Below are positions 1 to 8,849 of a stretch of DNA of 39,426 nt, piece by piece. How positions within the stretch are numbered: position 1 is the stretch's first letter; each line of letters starts with the position of its first letter. Position numbers and translations under genes: made by a program. Source of the stretch: CAMCFD01 sp965661355 (GTDB lineage: Bacteria; Pseudomonadota; Alphaproteobacteria; Rickettsiales; UBA1997); assembly GCA_965661355.1 (NCBI GenBank), contig CBFIDI010000009.1, positions 1 through 39,426 on the forward strand, written 5' to 3'. The notes under the pieces are model-generated. The model was not told the DNA's origin. It did no database searches and saw only the letters and a list, made by a program, of their open reading frames with translations.

Positions 1-360
1 ATAATTCAGAATTTATTGTTTGACTCTAATTTAAAAGTGTTTTTTTAACATTAAAAGTTTTAAATAAATATTATTTATACTTGCTTGTAAAATCGATATT
101 TTTTAAAAAATTATTCTTAGCAAATTTTATATTAGTAAGAATTTCTGGTTAAAATAAATTAAAGTCTTTTATATTTAGCAAATATTATTTTCAAATCTAA
201 TTATTTTACCTAAATAATGCTTATAATATAGTATTAAAAAATGATAATTTGAAATTGCGATTAAAAATTATATTTGATATAAATATAATTAGAAAATAAT
301 ATTGTAATTAATATTCCTTTATTAAACAAATCTTTAATTACAAGTATAATTTTACTTTAA
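1..360. other. AT-rich gene-free stretch upstream of the ExoD gene
   Basis: No convincing coding frame or RNA gene is visible. A TATAAT hexamer at 345-350 lies only ten bases before the ATG at 361, with a weak TTAAAC 17 bases upstream of it (322-327). If used, this promoter would give a nearly leaderless transcript. Another TATAAT at 222-227 has no good -35. The rest is low-complexity A/T. Confidence 0.4.
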
Positions 361-975
361 ATGAACGATAAAAATCCAAAAATAGCTACTCATAAAATTG
401 AAGATTTAGTAAAAACCTCTCCTAGTGATCATGTTGCTATTTTTGATTTAGTTAGGGCGATGGAGGGCGCTGGTTTTGGACTAACTTTAATGATTTTTTC
501 GTTTGGAATATTAATTCCCTTGCCGCCGCCATTTCCAAGTTTAATTGCGGTGCCTTTGGTAATTTTTTCATTTCAGATGATGATTGGTTTAAAGGCTCCA
601 AAATTACCAAACTTTATCGGTAAAAGAAAAATTAAGCGTTCAATATTAATAACATTAGTCAGAAAGTCTGCGCCATATATTGGTAAGGTTGAAAGAATTT
701 TAAGGCCAAGATTGATTTTTATGACCACAATTTTAGCCGAGCGTTTCTTAGGTCTTTTTACCTTGGCATTTTCTTCTTTTGTGTTAATTCCGGTTCCGTT
801 TTCTAATCTTATACCAGGCTTGGGTATATTAATTATTTCTTTTGGTTTAATTGGCCGTGATGGCTTGGTGATAATATTGGGTATTGTTATTGGTTTTATT
901 GGTATGGCGATATTTTTAATAACCTTAATATTTGGCCTTGAGGTCTTTAATTATATATTTAAAATATTGTTTTAG
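361..975 (+). CDS. exoD: ExoD-family exopolysaccharide synthesis membrane protein
   Basis: A 204-residue integral membrane protein of the ExoD family, named after a Rhizobium protein needed for normal exopolysaccharide production; its biochemical activity is not established. A short polar N-terminus (residues 1-35, with the family-like HVAIFDLVRAMEGAGFG stretch) leads into proline-rich hydrophobic segments. The repeated motif around ILIPLPPPFPSLIAVPL (about 51-67) and LIPVPFSNLIPGLGILIISFGL (about 141-162) is typical of ExoD. At least four membrane segments are likely, with a basic loop between them (about 80-118). It stands alone, followed by the rho promoter. The start is the first ATG; no Shine-Dalgarno sequence precedes it. 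The family assignment is firm, the physiological role is not. Confidence 0.85.
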   Translation: MNDKNPKIATHKIEDLVKTSPSDHVAIFDLVRAMEGAGFGLTLMIFSFGILIPLPPPFPSLIAVPLVIFSFQMMIGLKAPKLPNFIGKRKIKRSILITLVRKSAPYIGKVERILRPRLIFMTTILAERFLGLFTLAFSSFVLIPVPFSNLIPGLGILIISFGLIGRDGLVIILGIVIGFIGMAIFLITLIFGLEVFNYIFKILF

Positions 976-984
976 CTTTTTTAC

Positions 985-1013
985 TTGACAACAATATTGT
1001 TTTGATGTAATAT
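985..1013 (+). promoter_or_regulatory. Consensus sigma-70 promoter for rho
   Basis: TTGACA at 985-990, a 17-base spacer and TATAAT-like TAATAT at 1008-1013. Transcription should begin near 1020, leaving a leader of about 215 bases before rho. The spacer itself contains a small dyad (ACAATATTGT, 991-1000). Confidence 0.75.
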
Positions 1014-1019
1014 CTGAGT

Positions 1020-1236
1020 GATATTTTTTATGATAGAGTAGCTTATAGTTAGTTTTAAACTACTTAGACTCTGTTATATTTAATATAATCAAAAGCTTAA
1101 TAATTAAAGATTTTCATCTTTAATCTTGCTTACTTTTCGAAAAATACTTTAATATCTTTTAATAATTTGTTACCCTTATAGAAATTATTCTAGTTATTTT
1201 ATAACATTTCATTATATTTAATTAAAACCTATCTAA
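1020..1236 (+). promoter_or_regulatory. Long rho leader with stem-loops
   Basis: Between the predicted start of transcription and the rho ATG there are about 215 untranslated bases. A perfect nine-base stem, ATTAAAGAT (1103-1111) with ATCTTTAAT (1116-1124), has a four-base loop, and AGAGT/ACTCT (about 1036-1074) can close an upstream hairpin. Long leaders that support autogenous control are known for rho in other bacteria, so regulation here is plausible. A separate small RNA from this promoter cannot be excluded. Confidence 0.45.
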
Positions 1237-2817
1237 ATGTCTACTCTAAAATTAGGCGGCGGCGTCGAGAGCGAAAAAAATAACCAACAAGAACTTGCAA
1301 CAAAAGAAAATAATTCTGCTGACGCGGTTCAAGTTAAGAAAAAATTTGGTGTTAAAAATCTCATCAGTCGAGCCAAAAAAAAGGATGATGTCCAAGAAAA
1401 GAATATGAAAATTCAAGATGCAAAAAAAGAACAAGATAATGAAATTGTAAAAGATGGTAAAAAACCTTCTAACAAATCTTCTAAAAACGAGTCAGGTGAA
1501 AAAAAATCAGAATTAAATAACATTGAAAAAAATGTTAAGAAGGGCGGAAAAATTCTTGAACTTAAAACTTTAAAGTCAAAATCTGTTGAAGATTTAATAG
1601 AAATGACAACAGAATATGGCCTTGAAAATGTGGGTGATTATGGTAGGCAAGATTTAATATATTTTATTTTAAAGGGTTTTTCAGAGCAGCACCCAGCAAA
1701 TACTATTGTTGGCGAAGGTGTATTAGAGGTCTTGCCTGATGGATTTGGATTTTTAAGAGCGCATGAAAGTAACTATTTTCCTGGGTCGGATGATATTTAT
1801 GTTTCGCCAAGTCAAATTAAAAGATTTGGCCTTAGAACAGGAGATACTGTTAAAGGGCAAATTCGCGCCCCAAAAAGAGGTGAGCGCTATTTTGCTTTGT
1901 TAAAAGTAAGCGAGGTAAATTTTGATTATGCAGAAAAAATTAAAAATAGAGTAATTTTTGACGATTTAACTCCGCTTTACCCTGAAAGCAGGCTATGTTT
2001 AGAGGAAGAAGCGCCTAAAAATGGCGACCCTTCAACTAGAATTATGAATATGATATCGCCACTTGGTAAAGGTCAGCGCGCCCTGATTGTTGCCCCGCCA
2101 AGAACTGGAAAAACTTCGTTGATGCAAAATATTGCCCATGCAATTACCACTAATCATCCGGAAGTTACTTTAATGGTCTTGCTAATTGATGAGAGGCCTG
2201 AAGAGGTTACTGATATGGCGCGTTCGGTTAAGGGCGAAGTTGTAAGTTCTACTTTTGACGAGCCAGCAACCAGACATGTGCAATTGGCTGAAATTGTGAT
2301 TGAAAAAGCAAAAAGATTAGTTGAGGCAAAAAAAGATGTTGTAATTTTGCTTGATTCTATAACTCGACTTGCAAGGGCTTATAACACTGTTATTCCGTCT
2401 TCGGGTAAGGTTTTGACTGGTGGCGTTGATTCTAATGCTTTGCAAAAGCCAAAAAGATTTTTTGGGGCGGCCAGAAATATTGAAGAAGGTGGTTCGTTAA
2501 CAATTATTGCTACGGCTCTGGTTGAAACGGGGTCAAAAATGGATGATGTAATTTTTGAAGAGTTTAAAGGAACTGGAAACTCTGAAATTATTCTTGATCG
2601 CAAAATTTCTGATAAAAGGATATTTCCAGCAATTGATATTACTCGTTCGGGAACAAGAAAAGAAGAATTATTGGTTGAGCGCTCTGATCTAAGCAAGGTT
2701 TGGATGTTAAGGAGAATTGTTAATTCTATGAATTCACTGGAGGCCATGGAATTTTTGCTTGGCAAAATTCAGACAACTAAAAATAATGATGAATTTTTTC
2801 GCTCTATGAATTCTTAA
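1237..2817 (+). CDS. rho: Transcription termination factor Rho, with lysine-rich N-terminal extension
   Basis: A hexameric RNA-dependent ATPase that ends transcription. The standard Rho begins near residue 105 (LELKTLKSKSVEDLIEM), followed by the RNA-binding cold-shock-like domain (about 155-230, with GFGFLRAHESNYFPGSDDIYVS). The ATPase core has Walker A APPRTGKTS at about 286, Walker B VVILLDS at about 370, and the Q- and R-loop region that follows. At 526 residues it is roughly 100 longer than the usual 420. The excess is an N-terminal tract (about 10-100) made mostly of Lys, Glu, Asp, Asn and Ser with no hydrophobic core, probably disordered. The ATG has no Shine-Dalgarno sequence. Its own promoter and long leader lie upstream. 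Identification is certain; the role of the extension is unknown. Confidence 0.98.
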   Translation: MSTLKLGGGVESEKNNQQELATKENNSADAVQVKKKFGVKNLISRAKKKDDVQEKNMKIQDAKKEQDNEIVKDGKKPSNKSSKNESGEKKSELNNIEKNVKKGGKILELKTLKSKSVEDLIEMTTEYGLENVGDYGRQDLIYFILKGFSEQHPANTIVGEGVLEVLPDGFGFLRAHESNYFPGSDDIYVSPSQIKRFGLRTGDTVKGQIRAPKRGERYFALLKVSEVNFDYAEKIKNRVIFDDLTPLYPESRLCLEEEAPKNGDPSTRIMNMISPLGKGQRALIVAPPRTGKTSLMQNIAHAITTNHPEVTLMVLLIDERPEEVTDMARSVKGEVVSSTFDEPATRHVQLAEIVIEKAKRLVEAKKDVVILLDSITRLARAYNTVIPSSGKVLTGGVDSNALQKPKRFFGAARNIEEGGSLTIIATALVETGSKMDDVIFEEFKGTGNSEIILDRKISDKRIFPAIDITRSGTRKEELLVERSDLSKVWMLRRIVNSMNSLEAMEFLLGKIQTTKNNDEFFRSMNS

Positions 2818-3120
2818 TTGCCTTTTTTGCTTTTGAATTATTTCTTTTAGATTAGGGCGATATATAAGTTTTGTTGTAATTTCAAAAAATTTACTGTTGC
2901 ACCCCTTCTATTTTTTATTTTTTAAATATCGCGCTAAAAAGGGGTTTGTCATTATGCAATTTCTCATCTATTGAAGGCTTTATAAATATTTCATTTTTTA
3001 GTAAAAAACTATCATGAAAATCTAGGAATATATCTTGGACGGGTCATCGATTTTTTTTAATTACTCTATTGATAAGATTTTCTAGCCTTTAATAATCAAT
3101 TATAAAGTTAAAATGATATA
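2818..3120. repeat. Intergenic stretch with a family B repeat copy
   Basis: Gene-free. ACCCCTT (2901-2907) pairs with AAGGGGT (2939-2945), an inverted repeat that might end the rho transcript, although the loop is long. From about 2950 to 3115 the sequence shares tags with other intergenic regions here. A CATCATAAAAATTTAGGAAT-like core at 3003-3031 recurs near 30,177 and 36,990. A tail CAATTATAAAGTTAAAATG at 3097-3115 recurs at 29,108-29,126 and, diverged, at 18,582-18,601. This is a degraded member of a dispersed palindromic repeat family and sits directly against a family A copy. Confidence 0.5.
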
Positions 3121-3260
3121 ATACCAAATCCCATCTTCAAGCGCCAATTTATCCGTCCGTAATTTAATTACTAAACCCATCACCAAAAACCTAACATAGC
3201 GTTGCGACGGATAAGTTTTTGGTGATAAATTTATTAATCAAACTATTAGCCCATAATTAG
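3121..3260. repeat. Family A dispersed palindromic repeat, copy 1
   Basis: About 140 bases that closely resemble 18,212-18,377 over most of their length (for example CCATCTTCAAGCGCCAATTT and TTGCGACG.ATAAGTTTTT). The element is self-complementary: ATCACCAAAAAC (about 3179-3190) pairs with GTTTTTGGTGAT (about 3215-3226), and TTATCCGTC with GACGGATAA. It appears to lack the 3' terminal arm seen in copy 2. It ends just before the OmpA-like lipoprotein gene, so it may contribute to that gene's 5' region. Confidence 0.75.
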
Positions 3261-3334
3261 TTTTTATAAATGCGGAATTGGCATTAATTCTTGATTTAGT
3301 GAAATATTTGATATATTATTTGGTTATAAATGGT

Positions 3335-4342
3335 ATGTTTTGTGTTTTTAGTGCTTTTAATGTTGAAATTATATCTCGTTTGTTGCGAAAATTAGTCATT
3401 ACAGTTTTAGTATTTTTTACTTTGTCTTGCGTAACCAATATTGAAAAGCTTGCGCAAAAAGAAAATATTTTAAAGGAAGAGGGTTTTTATTCTTCTTATT
3501 TGGCTCTTGAATATTTAAAATATTCTCGTAGTTTGCTTGAAAATGATGATTATATAAATGCCCAATATTTTGCTAAAAAAGGCCTAGATGTTGCTGACGG
3601 TTACAGTGTGGAGCCTGAAAATCCACGATTTTGGCATGTTAACCCAGTTGACCTTGAATCTTTAATTACAGCGCAAAAAAGATATGAAAAAATTTCTAGG
3701 CCAGAAATTAATAATCTTTTGCCAATTCAAATGGCCCATTTAGCATTTTTGTATGATTGCTGGGTAACAAAAGAAATTAAGCCAGCTTTTCGTTATGGCG
3801 AACTTGCAAAATGTAAAGATAGATTTTATAGCCTAATTGATGAAATTGAATATTTTATTGAAAATTATGGTAAAAAAGAAATTGAAGAAACTGAAATCTT
3901 AGAAGCTGAATTTGATAGATATTTAATATTCTTTGACTTTGATCGATATCAAATTAACGAAAAGGCAAAAAAAGATTTAGTGCAAGTTTTGAATATAATT
4001 GACGAACTTGATGGCAATTATAGTGTTGTTTTGGTCGGAAATGCTGATAGGGTTGATAAATATCTTTATAATGAAAATTTGGCGCTAAATAGGGCTCGTT
4101 CTGTTAGGGGTTATATGTTGAAAAATGGTGTCCCTAGAACTAGAATAGAAATTAGGGTTGCTGGCGAAGAATTTCCAGAGCTTATTACAAAAGACGGAGA
4201 TAGACAGCAATTTAATAGGACAACGCAAATTTATATTGTTCGTGGCCGCAATTCGGTGCAAGATATTCCGTTGCCAGTTCTTTATAACAGGGCTTATAAG
4301 CAGTCAATTGAAAGAGAAAAAAGAAGAAGGGGTTTAATTTAA
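3335..4342 (+). CDS. OmpA-family peptidoglycan-associated lipoprotein
   Basis: An envelope protein that probably ties the outer membrane to peptidoglycan. The C-terminal 110 residues are an OmpA-like domain: FFDFDRYQI, then VGNADR, NLALNRARSVRGYML, GVP..RIEIRVAGEE and a degenerate NRTTQIYIV in place of the usual NRRVEI. The middle region is helical with repeat-like character (YSSYLALEYLKYSRSLL, NAQYFAKKGLDVADGY). A signal segment LVITVLVFFTLSC lies near the N-terminus, and its Cys is a likely lipidation site, though Thr at -3 is not ideal. The start is uncertain. ATG 3335 is given here; the frame is open from TTG 3278, and TTG 3380/3383 would give a more normal short signal peptide. proB follows after three bases, so the two are probably co-transcribed. 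Confidence 0.8.
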   Translation: MFCVFSAFNVEIISRLLRKLVITVLVFFTLSCVTNIEKLAQKENILKEEGFYSSYLALEYLKYSRSLLENDDYINAQYFAKKGLDVADGYSVEPENPRFWHVNPVDLESLITAQKRYEKISRPEINNLLPIQMAHLAFLYDCWVTKEIKPAFRYGELAKCKDRFYSLIDEIEYFIENYGKKEIEETEILEAEFDRYLIFFDFDRYQINEKAKKDLVQVLNIIDELDGNYSVVLVGNADRVDKYLYNENLALNRARSVRGYMLKNGVPRTRIEIRVAGEEFPELITKDGDRQQFNRTTQIYIVRGRNSVQDIPLPVLYNRAYKQSIEREKRRRGLI

Positions 4343-4345
4343 TTT

Positions 4346-5470
4346 ATGAGAAAAGATTTTTGCGAAGTTAAGAAACTTGTTGTCAAAGTTGGGTCTTCTT
4401 TATTGGTTGACGAACAGGGCAATGTTATGCAAAGTTGGATGAAGAAGTTAATGAAAGATGTTGCTAATTTGCGTATCAGGGGTGTTGAAGTGGTAATTGT
4501 CACCTCGGGGTCGGTTGCAATTGGTAAGACTATTTTAATGCAAAATTATTTAAATTCTGTTACTAAAAAACAAGTTGCTTCGGCTTTAGGGCAAATTGAA
4601 TTAATGACCAGATATCGCAATTTGGCGAAAAAAGAGGGTTTTGAAATAGCACAAATTTTATTGAATTCTTCTGATTGCTCGGATAGGCACAGATATATAA
4701 ATTTACAAAATGTTTTTTTACAGCTTTTAAAAAGCGGAATAACACCAATTGTTAATGAAAATGACAGTATTTCGGTTGAAGAAATTAAAATTGGCGACAA
4801 TGACAGATTAGCGGCTAGGGTGGCACAAATTATTTCAGCAGATATGCTTATTTTACTTTCTGATATTGACGGTCTTTATGATAAAAATCCTAGAATAAGC
4901 AAAGATTCTAAATTTTTGCCAGTGGTAGAAAAAATAACAAAAGAAATTGAATCTATGGCGCAAAAAACAACTTCGAAAGTTGGAACTGGCGGCATGGTGA
5001 CTAAGATTGCGGCGGCTAAAATGGCTGATATTTCTGGCTGTGATACTGTAATTACTAGTGGTCTTGAAAATGGCTGTTTATCAAAATTATTTTATGGTAA
5101 CAAAAAGAGATATACGATATTTAGAAGCAGAAATTATTCGGTTAAACTTAGAAAGAAAAGATTTTCGGGTTTTTTAAATTCTAAAGGCGAGGCCATTATC
5201 AACAAAGATGCTGCGCAAATTTTGGTTGAAAAAAATGTTAGTTTATTACCAGTTGGCGTTGTAAAAATAAATGGCAGCTTTAAAAAAGGTGATTTAATAT
5301 TTATTAAAGATGAAAATGGTAACCATATTGCTAGCGGAATTGCTAATTATGGCTCGGTAACCGCAAGAAGAGTTATGGGCAAAAGAAGTGATGTTGCAAG
5401 GCAAATAGCCAAAAAAATATCTAGGGCTGAACTTGTTCATATTGATAATTTATTAATGATGAATGATTAG
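4346..5470 (+). CDS. proB: Glutamate 5-kinase
   Basis: Phosphorylates L-glutamate with ATP, the first step of proline synthesis, in the cytosol. The amino-acid-kinase domain (1-250) carries VVKVGSSLL near the N-terminus, VTSGSVAIG, NENDSIS with IGDNDRLAARVA, SDIDGLYDKNPR, and GTGGMVTKIAAAKMA. A C-terminal PUA domain follows (about 278-370, with GEAIINKDAAQILV, LLPVGVVKINGSFKKGDLI and RRVMGKRSDV). The length of 374 matches full-length ProB with PUA. It starts three bases after the lipoprotein gene, probably in one transcript. AAGAAGGGG lies upstream but too far from the ATG for a normal Shine-Dalgarno. proA is not in the window. Confidence 0.96.
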   Translation: MRKDFCEVKKLVVKVGSSLLVDEQGNVMQSWMKKLMKDVANLRIRGVEVVIVTSGSVAIGKTILMQNYLNSVTKKQVASALGQIELMTRYRNLAKKEGFEIAQILLNSSDCSDRHRYINLQNVFLQLLKSGITPIVNENDSISVEEIKIGDNDRLAARVAQIISADMLILLSDIDGLYDKNPRISKDSKFLPVVEKITKEIESMAQKTTSKVGTGGMVTKIAAAKMADISGCDTVITSGLENGCLSKLFYGNKKRYTIFRSRNYSVKLRKKRFSGFLNSKGEAIINKDAAQILVEKNVSLLPVGVVKINGSFKKGDLIFIKDENGNHIASGIANYGSVTARRVMGKRSDVARQIAKKISRAELVHIDNLLMMND

Positions 5471-5542
5471 GATTGGATTAAAATAACGCTAATTATAAAT
5501 CTATAAAGAAATTTTTGTTTTTATTTTTCTTAATCATTAATT

Positions 5543-5581
5543 ACAAGTGAAAAACTTTATATATGCGGTCTTTTTACTTGT
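5543..5581. terminator. Hairpin after proB, terminator-like
   Basis: ACAAGTGAAAAA (5543-5554) pairs with TTTTTACTTGT (5571-5581) with one bulge across a 16-base loop. It lies 73 bases after the proB stop and before the eno promoter. There is no long T-run beyond the stem, so termination is inferred from position and stem alone. Confidence 0.4.
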
Positions 5582-5597
5582 GATTTATTATTAAAAA

Positions 5598-5626
5598 TTA
5601 CTTCATCGCCGCAAATTTGCTATAAT
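5598..5626 (+). promoter_or_regulatory. Probable eno promoter
   Basis: A perfect TATAAT at 5621-5626 lies 17 bases after a weak -35, TTACTT (5598-5603). It would leave a leader of about 70 bases before eno. Confidence 0.45.
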
Positions 5627-5703
5627 TTGTAAAAGCAGAAATACTTACTTATAGATTTATCGAAAGATTTTAAAATTTTTACATTAATTTATTAAACAAG
5701 AAA

Positions 5704-6978
5704 ATGAAAATAAAAAATATTAAGGCGCGCGAAGTTCTTGACTCTAGGGGATTTCCGACAGTGGAAGCTGATATTACTTTAGAAAATAACATGGTTTTCT
5801 CGGCAATTGTGCCAAGTGGAGCTTCCACCGGAAGCCTTGAAGCTTGCGAGCTTAGAGATAATGACAAAAATCGTTATTTGGGCAAAGGTGTTTTAAAAGC
5901 GGTTAGCAATGTGAATAAAATAATAGCGCCAAAATTAATTGGTCAAAATGTAACTAATCAGCGTGAAATTGATGATTTGATGATTGAGTTAGATGGCACT
6001 GAAAATAAGTCAAATTTGGGAGCTAATGCAATTTTAGCGGTATCATTGGCTGTTGCCAAGGCCGGATCTGGGGCGAGGGGTCAAAAGCTTTATCAATATA
6101 TTGCTGATTTATTTGGTGTTAAAGCGAAAAAAATGCCAATTCCGATGATGAATATTATTAACGGTGGACAACATGCGGATAATTTAATTGATATTCAAGA
6201 ATTTATGATTATGCCATTTTCGGCTTCTGGCGTCGGTGAGGCAATTAGGATGGGCGCGGAAATTTTTCATCATTTAAAAAAATTATTGCAACAAGATGGT
6301 TTTGCGACAAATGTTGGTGATGAAGGTGGTTTTGCGCCAGATTTCAAAAGTGCAAAACAGGCTTTAGATTATATTTCTTCGGCTTGTGAAAAAGCTGGAT
6401 ATGAGCTTGGAAAAGATATCATGCTGGCTTTGGACGCTGCTTCGACTGAGTTTTATGAAAATGGAATTTATAATTTAGCAGGTGAAAATAAGAAGCTAAA
6501 TAGCGATGAAATGATAGAATATTACGAGAATTTAGTTAATTCTTACCCAATATTTTCAATTGAAGATGCTTTGGCTGAGGACGATTATGATGGATTTAAA
6601 AAAATTACAGCCAGACTTAAAGATAAAATACAACTTGTAGGCGATGACTTATTTGTGACTAATCCAAAAATATTACAAAAAGGAATTGATGAAAAAATGG
6701 CTAATGCAATCTTGATTAAAGTAAATCAAATTGGGACTTTAAGCGAAACTTTAGATGCAATTAAATTGGCGCATGACAATAATTATAGGGCGGTAATTTC
6801 ACACAGAAGTGGAGAAACCGAAGATTCTACAATTGCGCATATTGCAGTTGGAACAAATTCTGGCCAAATAAAAACTGGCTCTTTATGCAGAAGTGACCGA
6901 AATGCAAAATATAATGAACTAATTAGAATTGAAGAAGATTTGGCGGAAAATAGTGAATATGAAAAAGTTAATTTTTAA
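5704..6978 (+). CDS. eno: Enolase
   Basis: Interconverts 2-phosphoglycerate and phosphoenolpyruvate in glycolysis, as a Mg-dependent dimer. Diagnostic stretches are all present: AREVLDSRGFPTVEADI at the N-terminus, VPSGASTG, NVGDEGGFAPDF (catalytic Glu loop), metal ligands in ALDAAST, SIEDALAEDD and VGDDLFVTN, the catalytic Lys in AILIKVNQIGTLSET, and SHRSGETEDSTIAHIAVG. The length of 424 is normal. It is alone between proB and the GshB-like gene. The start codon follows AAGAAA, with no true Shine-Dalgarno sequence. Confidence 0.99.
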   Translation: MKIKNIKAREVLDSRGFPTVEADITLENNMVFSAIVPSGASTGSLEACELRDNDKNRYLGKGVLKAVSNVNKIIAPKLIGQNVTNQREIDDLMIELDGTENKSNLGANAILAVSLAVAKAGSGARGQKLYQYIADLFGVKAKKMPIPMMNIINGGQHADNLIDIQEFMIMPFSASGVGEAIRMGAEIFHHLKKLLQQDGFATNVGDEGGFAPDFKSAKQALDYISSACEKAGYELGKDIMLALDAASTEFYENGIYNLAGENKKLNSDEMIEYYENLVNSYPIFSIEDALAEDDYDGFKKITARLKDKIQLVGDDLFVTNPKILQKGIDEKMANAILIKVNQIGTLSETLDAIKLAHDNNYRAVISHRSGETEDSTIAHIAVGTNSGQIKTGSLCRSDRNAKYNELIRIEEDLAENSEYEKVNF

Positions 6979-7039
6979 TATTTGGCTGATTCTTAATCTT
7001 GCTTGAGTTGCTTTTGGAAAAATTCATAATTTCTTGTTA

Positions 7040-8410
7040 ATGAAAAAAATTTGTACTTTAATAAATGAGAATTTTTTAGAAATGTCGGTTGGTTGCAACT
7101 CTAGCTTGGCTGGGGTTTTGGCTTTGATTGATTTGAATTTCGAAGTTCTTATTTTTGACATTTCTGATGAAAAATCTGTGAAGGAAAATAAATCTATATT
7201 TCTTAATAAAGATAATTGCGCTAATTTAATTGCGACTTATAAAGAGCAAAATAAAAAATTTAGCGATCATTACTATCAAAATTATAATTCTTATAAATTT
7301 GAATTAAGGGTTAAAGATTTTTTGCAAAATTTAGATTATAAAGAAACTAATTTTTCTGACATAGATTTTGTTTATCAAAGGCTGGAGCCAATGAAGGAGC
7401 CTTTTCCACCAATTGGAAAAATTAGTATTGATGATTATTTAAAGAGTTTTTCTGAGAACATATTTACCAAAAATAAAAAATATAATTTGCCAATTAATTG
7501 CTTTTCAGACAAAGAGCTTCCGATGGAAATTAAAGGTGATTTAGCAATTGAAACTCAAACTTCTTTTGTGCAAGATTATGATTTATTTAATAAAATTCAA
7601 GAGATAAAAAGTAGTAAAATTGTTTTTAAGCCAGATAATTCGGCTCAGAGCGCTGGTGTTTTTGCTGTTGAATTTTTGCAAGATGGCGCAATGTTATTGG
7701 AGAATATTATAAATTTGAATATTTTGGATTTAACCTCGACCCAACTCTATAAAATTAACAAAAATCAAAGTAAAAAAGATATTATAAAAATTTTAAATAT
7801 TTTGTTTTTTATTCAAAATATTAAGGCTAGAAATGTTCAAGGTTATGGTTTTGATAATAGTAAAATTGCCAATTTGCCAGATAACTTGATATTAAAAGGC
7901 GCAAAATCTTTATATAATGATAAAATACTGATTCAACCATTTTTGCAAGGCGTTAAAATTGGTGATATTAGGGTTAATTTATTGAAAATTGTCGACAAGT
8001 TCAAAATTGCGGGAATGGTGATGAGGAGGTCTTTTGAGAAAGAAGATAATTTTACAACTGGCGTTGGTTCGGGCGGGTCTAGGGCGATGAGAATAAAAGA
8101 TGTCTTGAATTCGGATGAAATTTCTGATTTATGTCAAAAAATAAATTTATTTATAAGTCAGATAAACTCAGCACTAAAGGAGAAATATCAAAATATTTAT
8201 GAAATTGGCCTAGATTTTATTTTGCTTGGCGATAAAAAATCTGTATTTTTAGCTGAAGCCAATCATCATTGTCAGGCTTTGATTCCTTTTGTTGAAGCTC
8301 TTCAGGAGAATTTATTGAGTGAATATTTCTCTGAAGATATAAAAATTGATGTAGAATATGATGGTGGATTGGCCGTGATGAAAGAATTTTTTATACAAAA
8401 TTTTAGGTAA
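7040..8410 (+). CDS. Glutathione synthetase-like ATP-grasp ligase
   Basis: A 456-residue protein whose C-terminal half is an ATP-grasp ligase resembling bacterial GshB. Visible are IVFKPDNSAQSAGVF (nucleotide-binding Lys region), ILIQPFLQGVKIGDIRVNLL (matching QPFLP.VKEGDKR in GshB), GVGSGGSRAMRI, and YEIGLDFILLGDKKSVFLAEANHHCQALIPF, where GshB has a related GIDVIG...EIN stretch. An N-terminal segment DIDFVYQRLEPMKEPFPP parallels the RxDPP region of GshB. It is about 140 residues longer than GshB, with an insertion around 235-300. Glutathione synthesis is the best guess, but a different acid-amine ligation is possible. ATG 7040 was chosen over the in-frame TTG at 7034. No gshA is nearby. Confidence 0.6.
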   Translation: MKKICTLINENFLEMSVGCNSSLAGVLALIDLNFEVLIFDISDEKSVKENKSIFLNKDNCANLIATYKEQNKKFSDHYYQNYNSYKFELRVKDFLQNLDYKETNFSDIDFVYQRLEPMKEPFPPIGKISIDDYLKSFSENIFTKNKKYNLPINCFSDKELPMEIKGDLAIETQTSFVQDYDLFNKIQEIKSSKIVFKPDNSAQSAGVFAVEFLQDGAMLLENIINLNILDLTSTQLYKINKNQSKKDIIKILNILFFIQNIKARNVQGYGFDNSKIANLPDNLILKGAKSLYNDKILIQPFLQGVKIGDIRVNLLKIVDKFKIAGMVMRRSFEKEDNFTTGVGSGGSRAMRIKDVLNSDEISDLCQKINLFISQINSALKEKYQNIYEIGLDFILLGDKKSVFLAEANHHCQALIPFVEALQENLLSEYFSEDIKIDVEYDGGLAVMKEFFIQNFR

Positions 8411-8849
8411 TTCTTTTGTTGTGATTTAGATTTAGAGATTGAATTTTAGTTTTGTTTAGAATTTTTTACTTCTTTTCTAAAAGTTAGATATTTTGTTCTT
8501 GTTTGAAAAAATAAGGTTTTTTTATAGCTAAAAAATATTATACAAATTGATTTATTTCATTTTAACTTCGAATATAATCAAAAATATTGCTGTCATTAAT
8601 AATTTTTGGCAATATTTCTTTTATGAAGTTTTTTTAGCCCTTAACAACAAATTGCAAAATTTACATATTATTAGGTTGTTTGTTATTTTGAAATAATCTG
8701 GCCGTTAAGTAGCAAAAGTTATAAATATCTTGCAAGAATTAATGAAATAAGCTAAAATTGCTACTTTGAGCGTTGTGTGGTTTTTAATTTTGACCCGCAT
8801 TTAGGCTGGGTAAATTTAAATAATAAAATTTCTAAAAAACTAATATTGA
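8411..8849. other. Gene-free stretch between the GshB-like gene and nadE
   Basis: No coding frame is supported. From about 8555 to 8675 it weakly resembles the dispersed family B repeats (CATTTTAACTT at 8559-8569, GCCCTTAACAACAAATTGCAA near 8637). A TTGACC at 8787-8792 is the only -35-like hexamer close to nadE, and it has no good -10 at the right distance. Confidence 0.35.
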
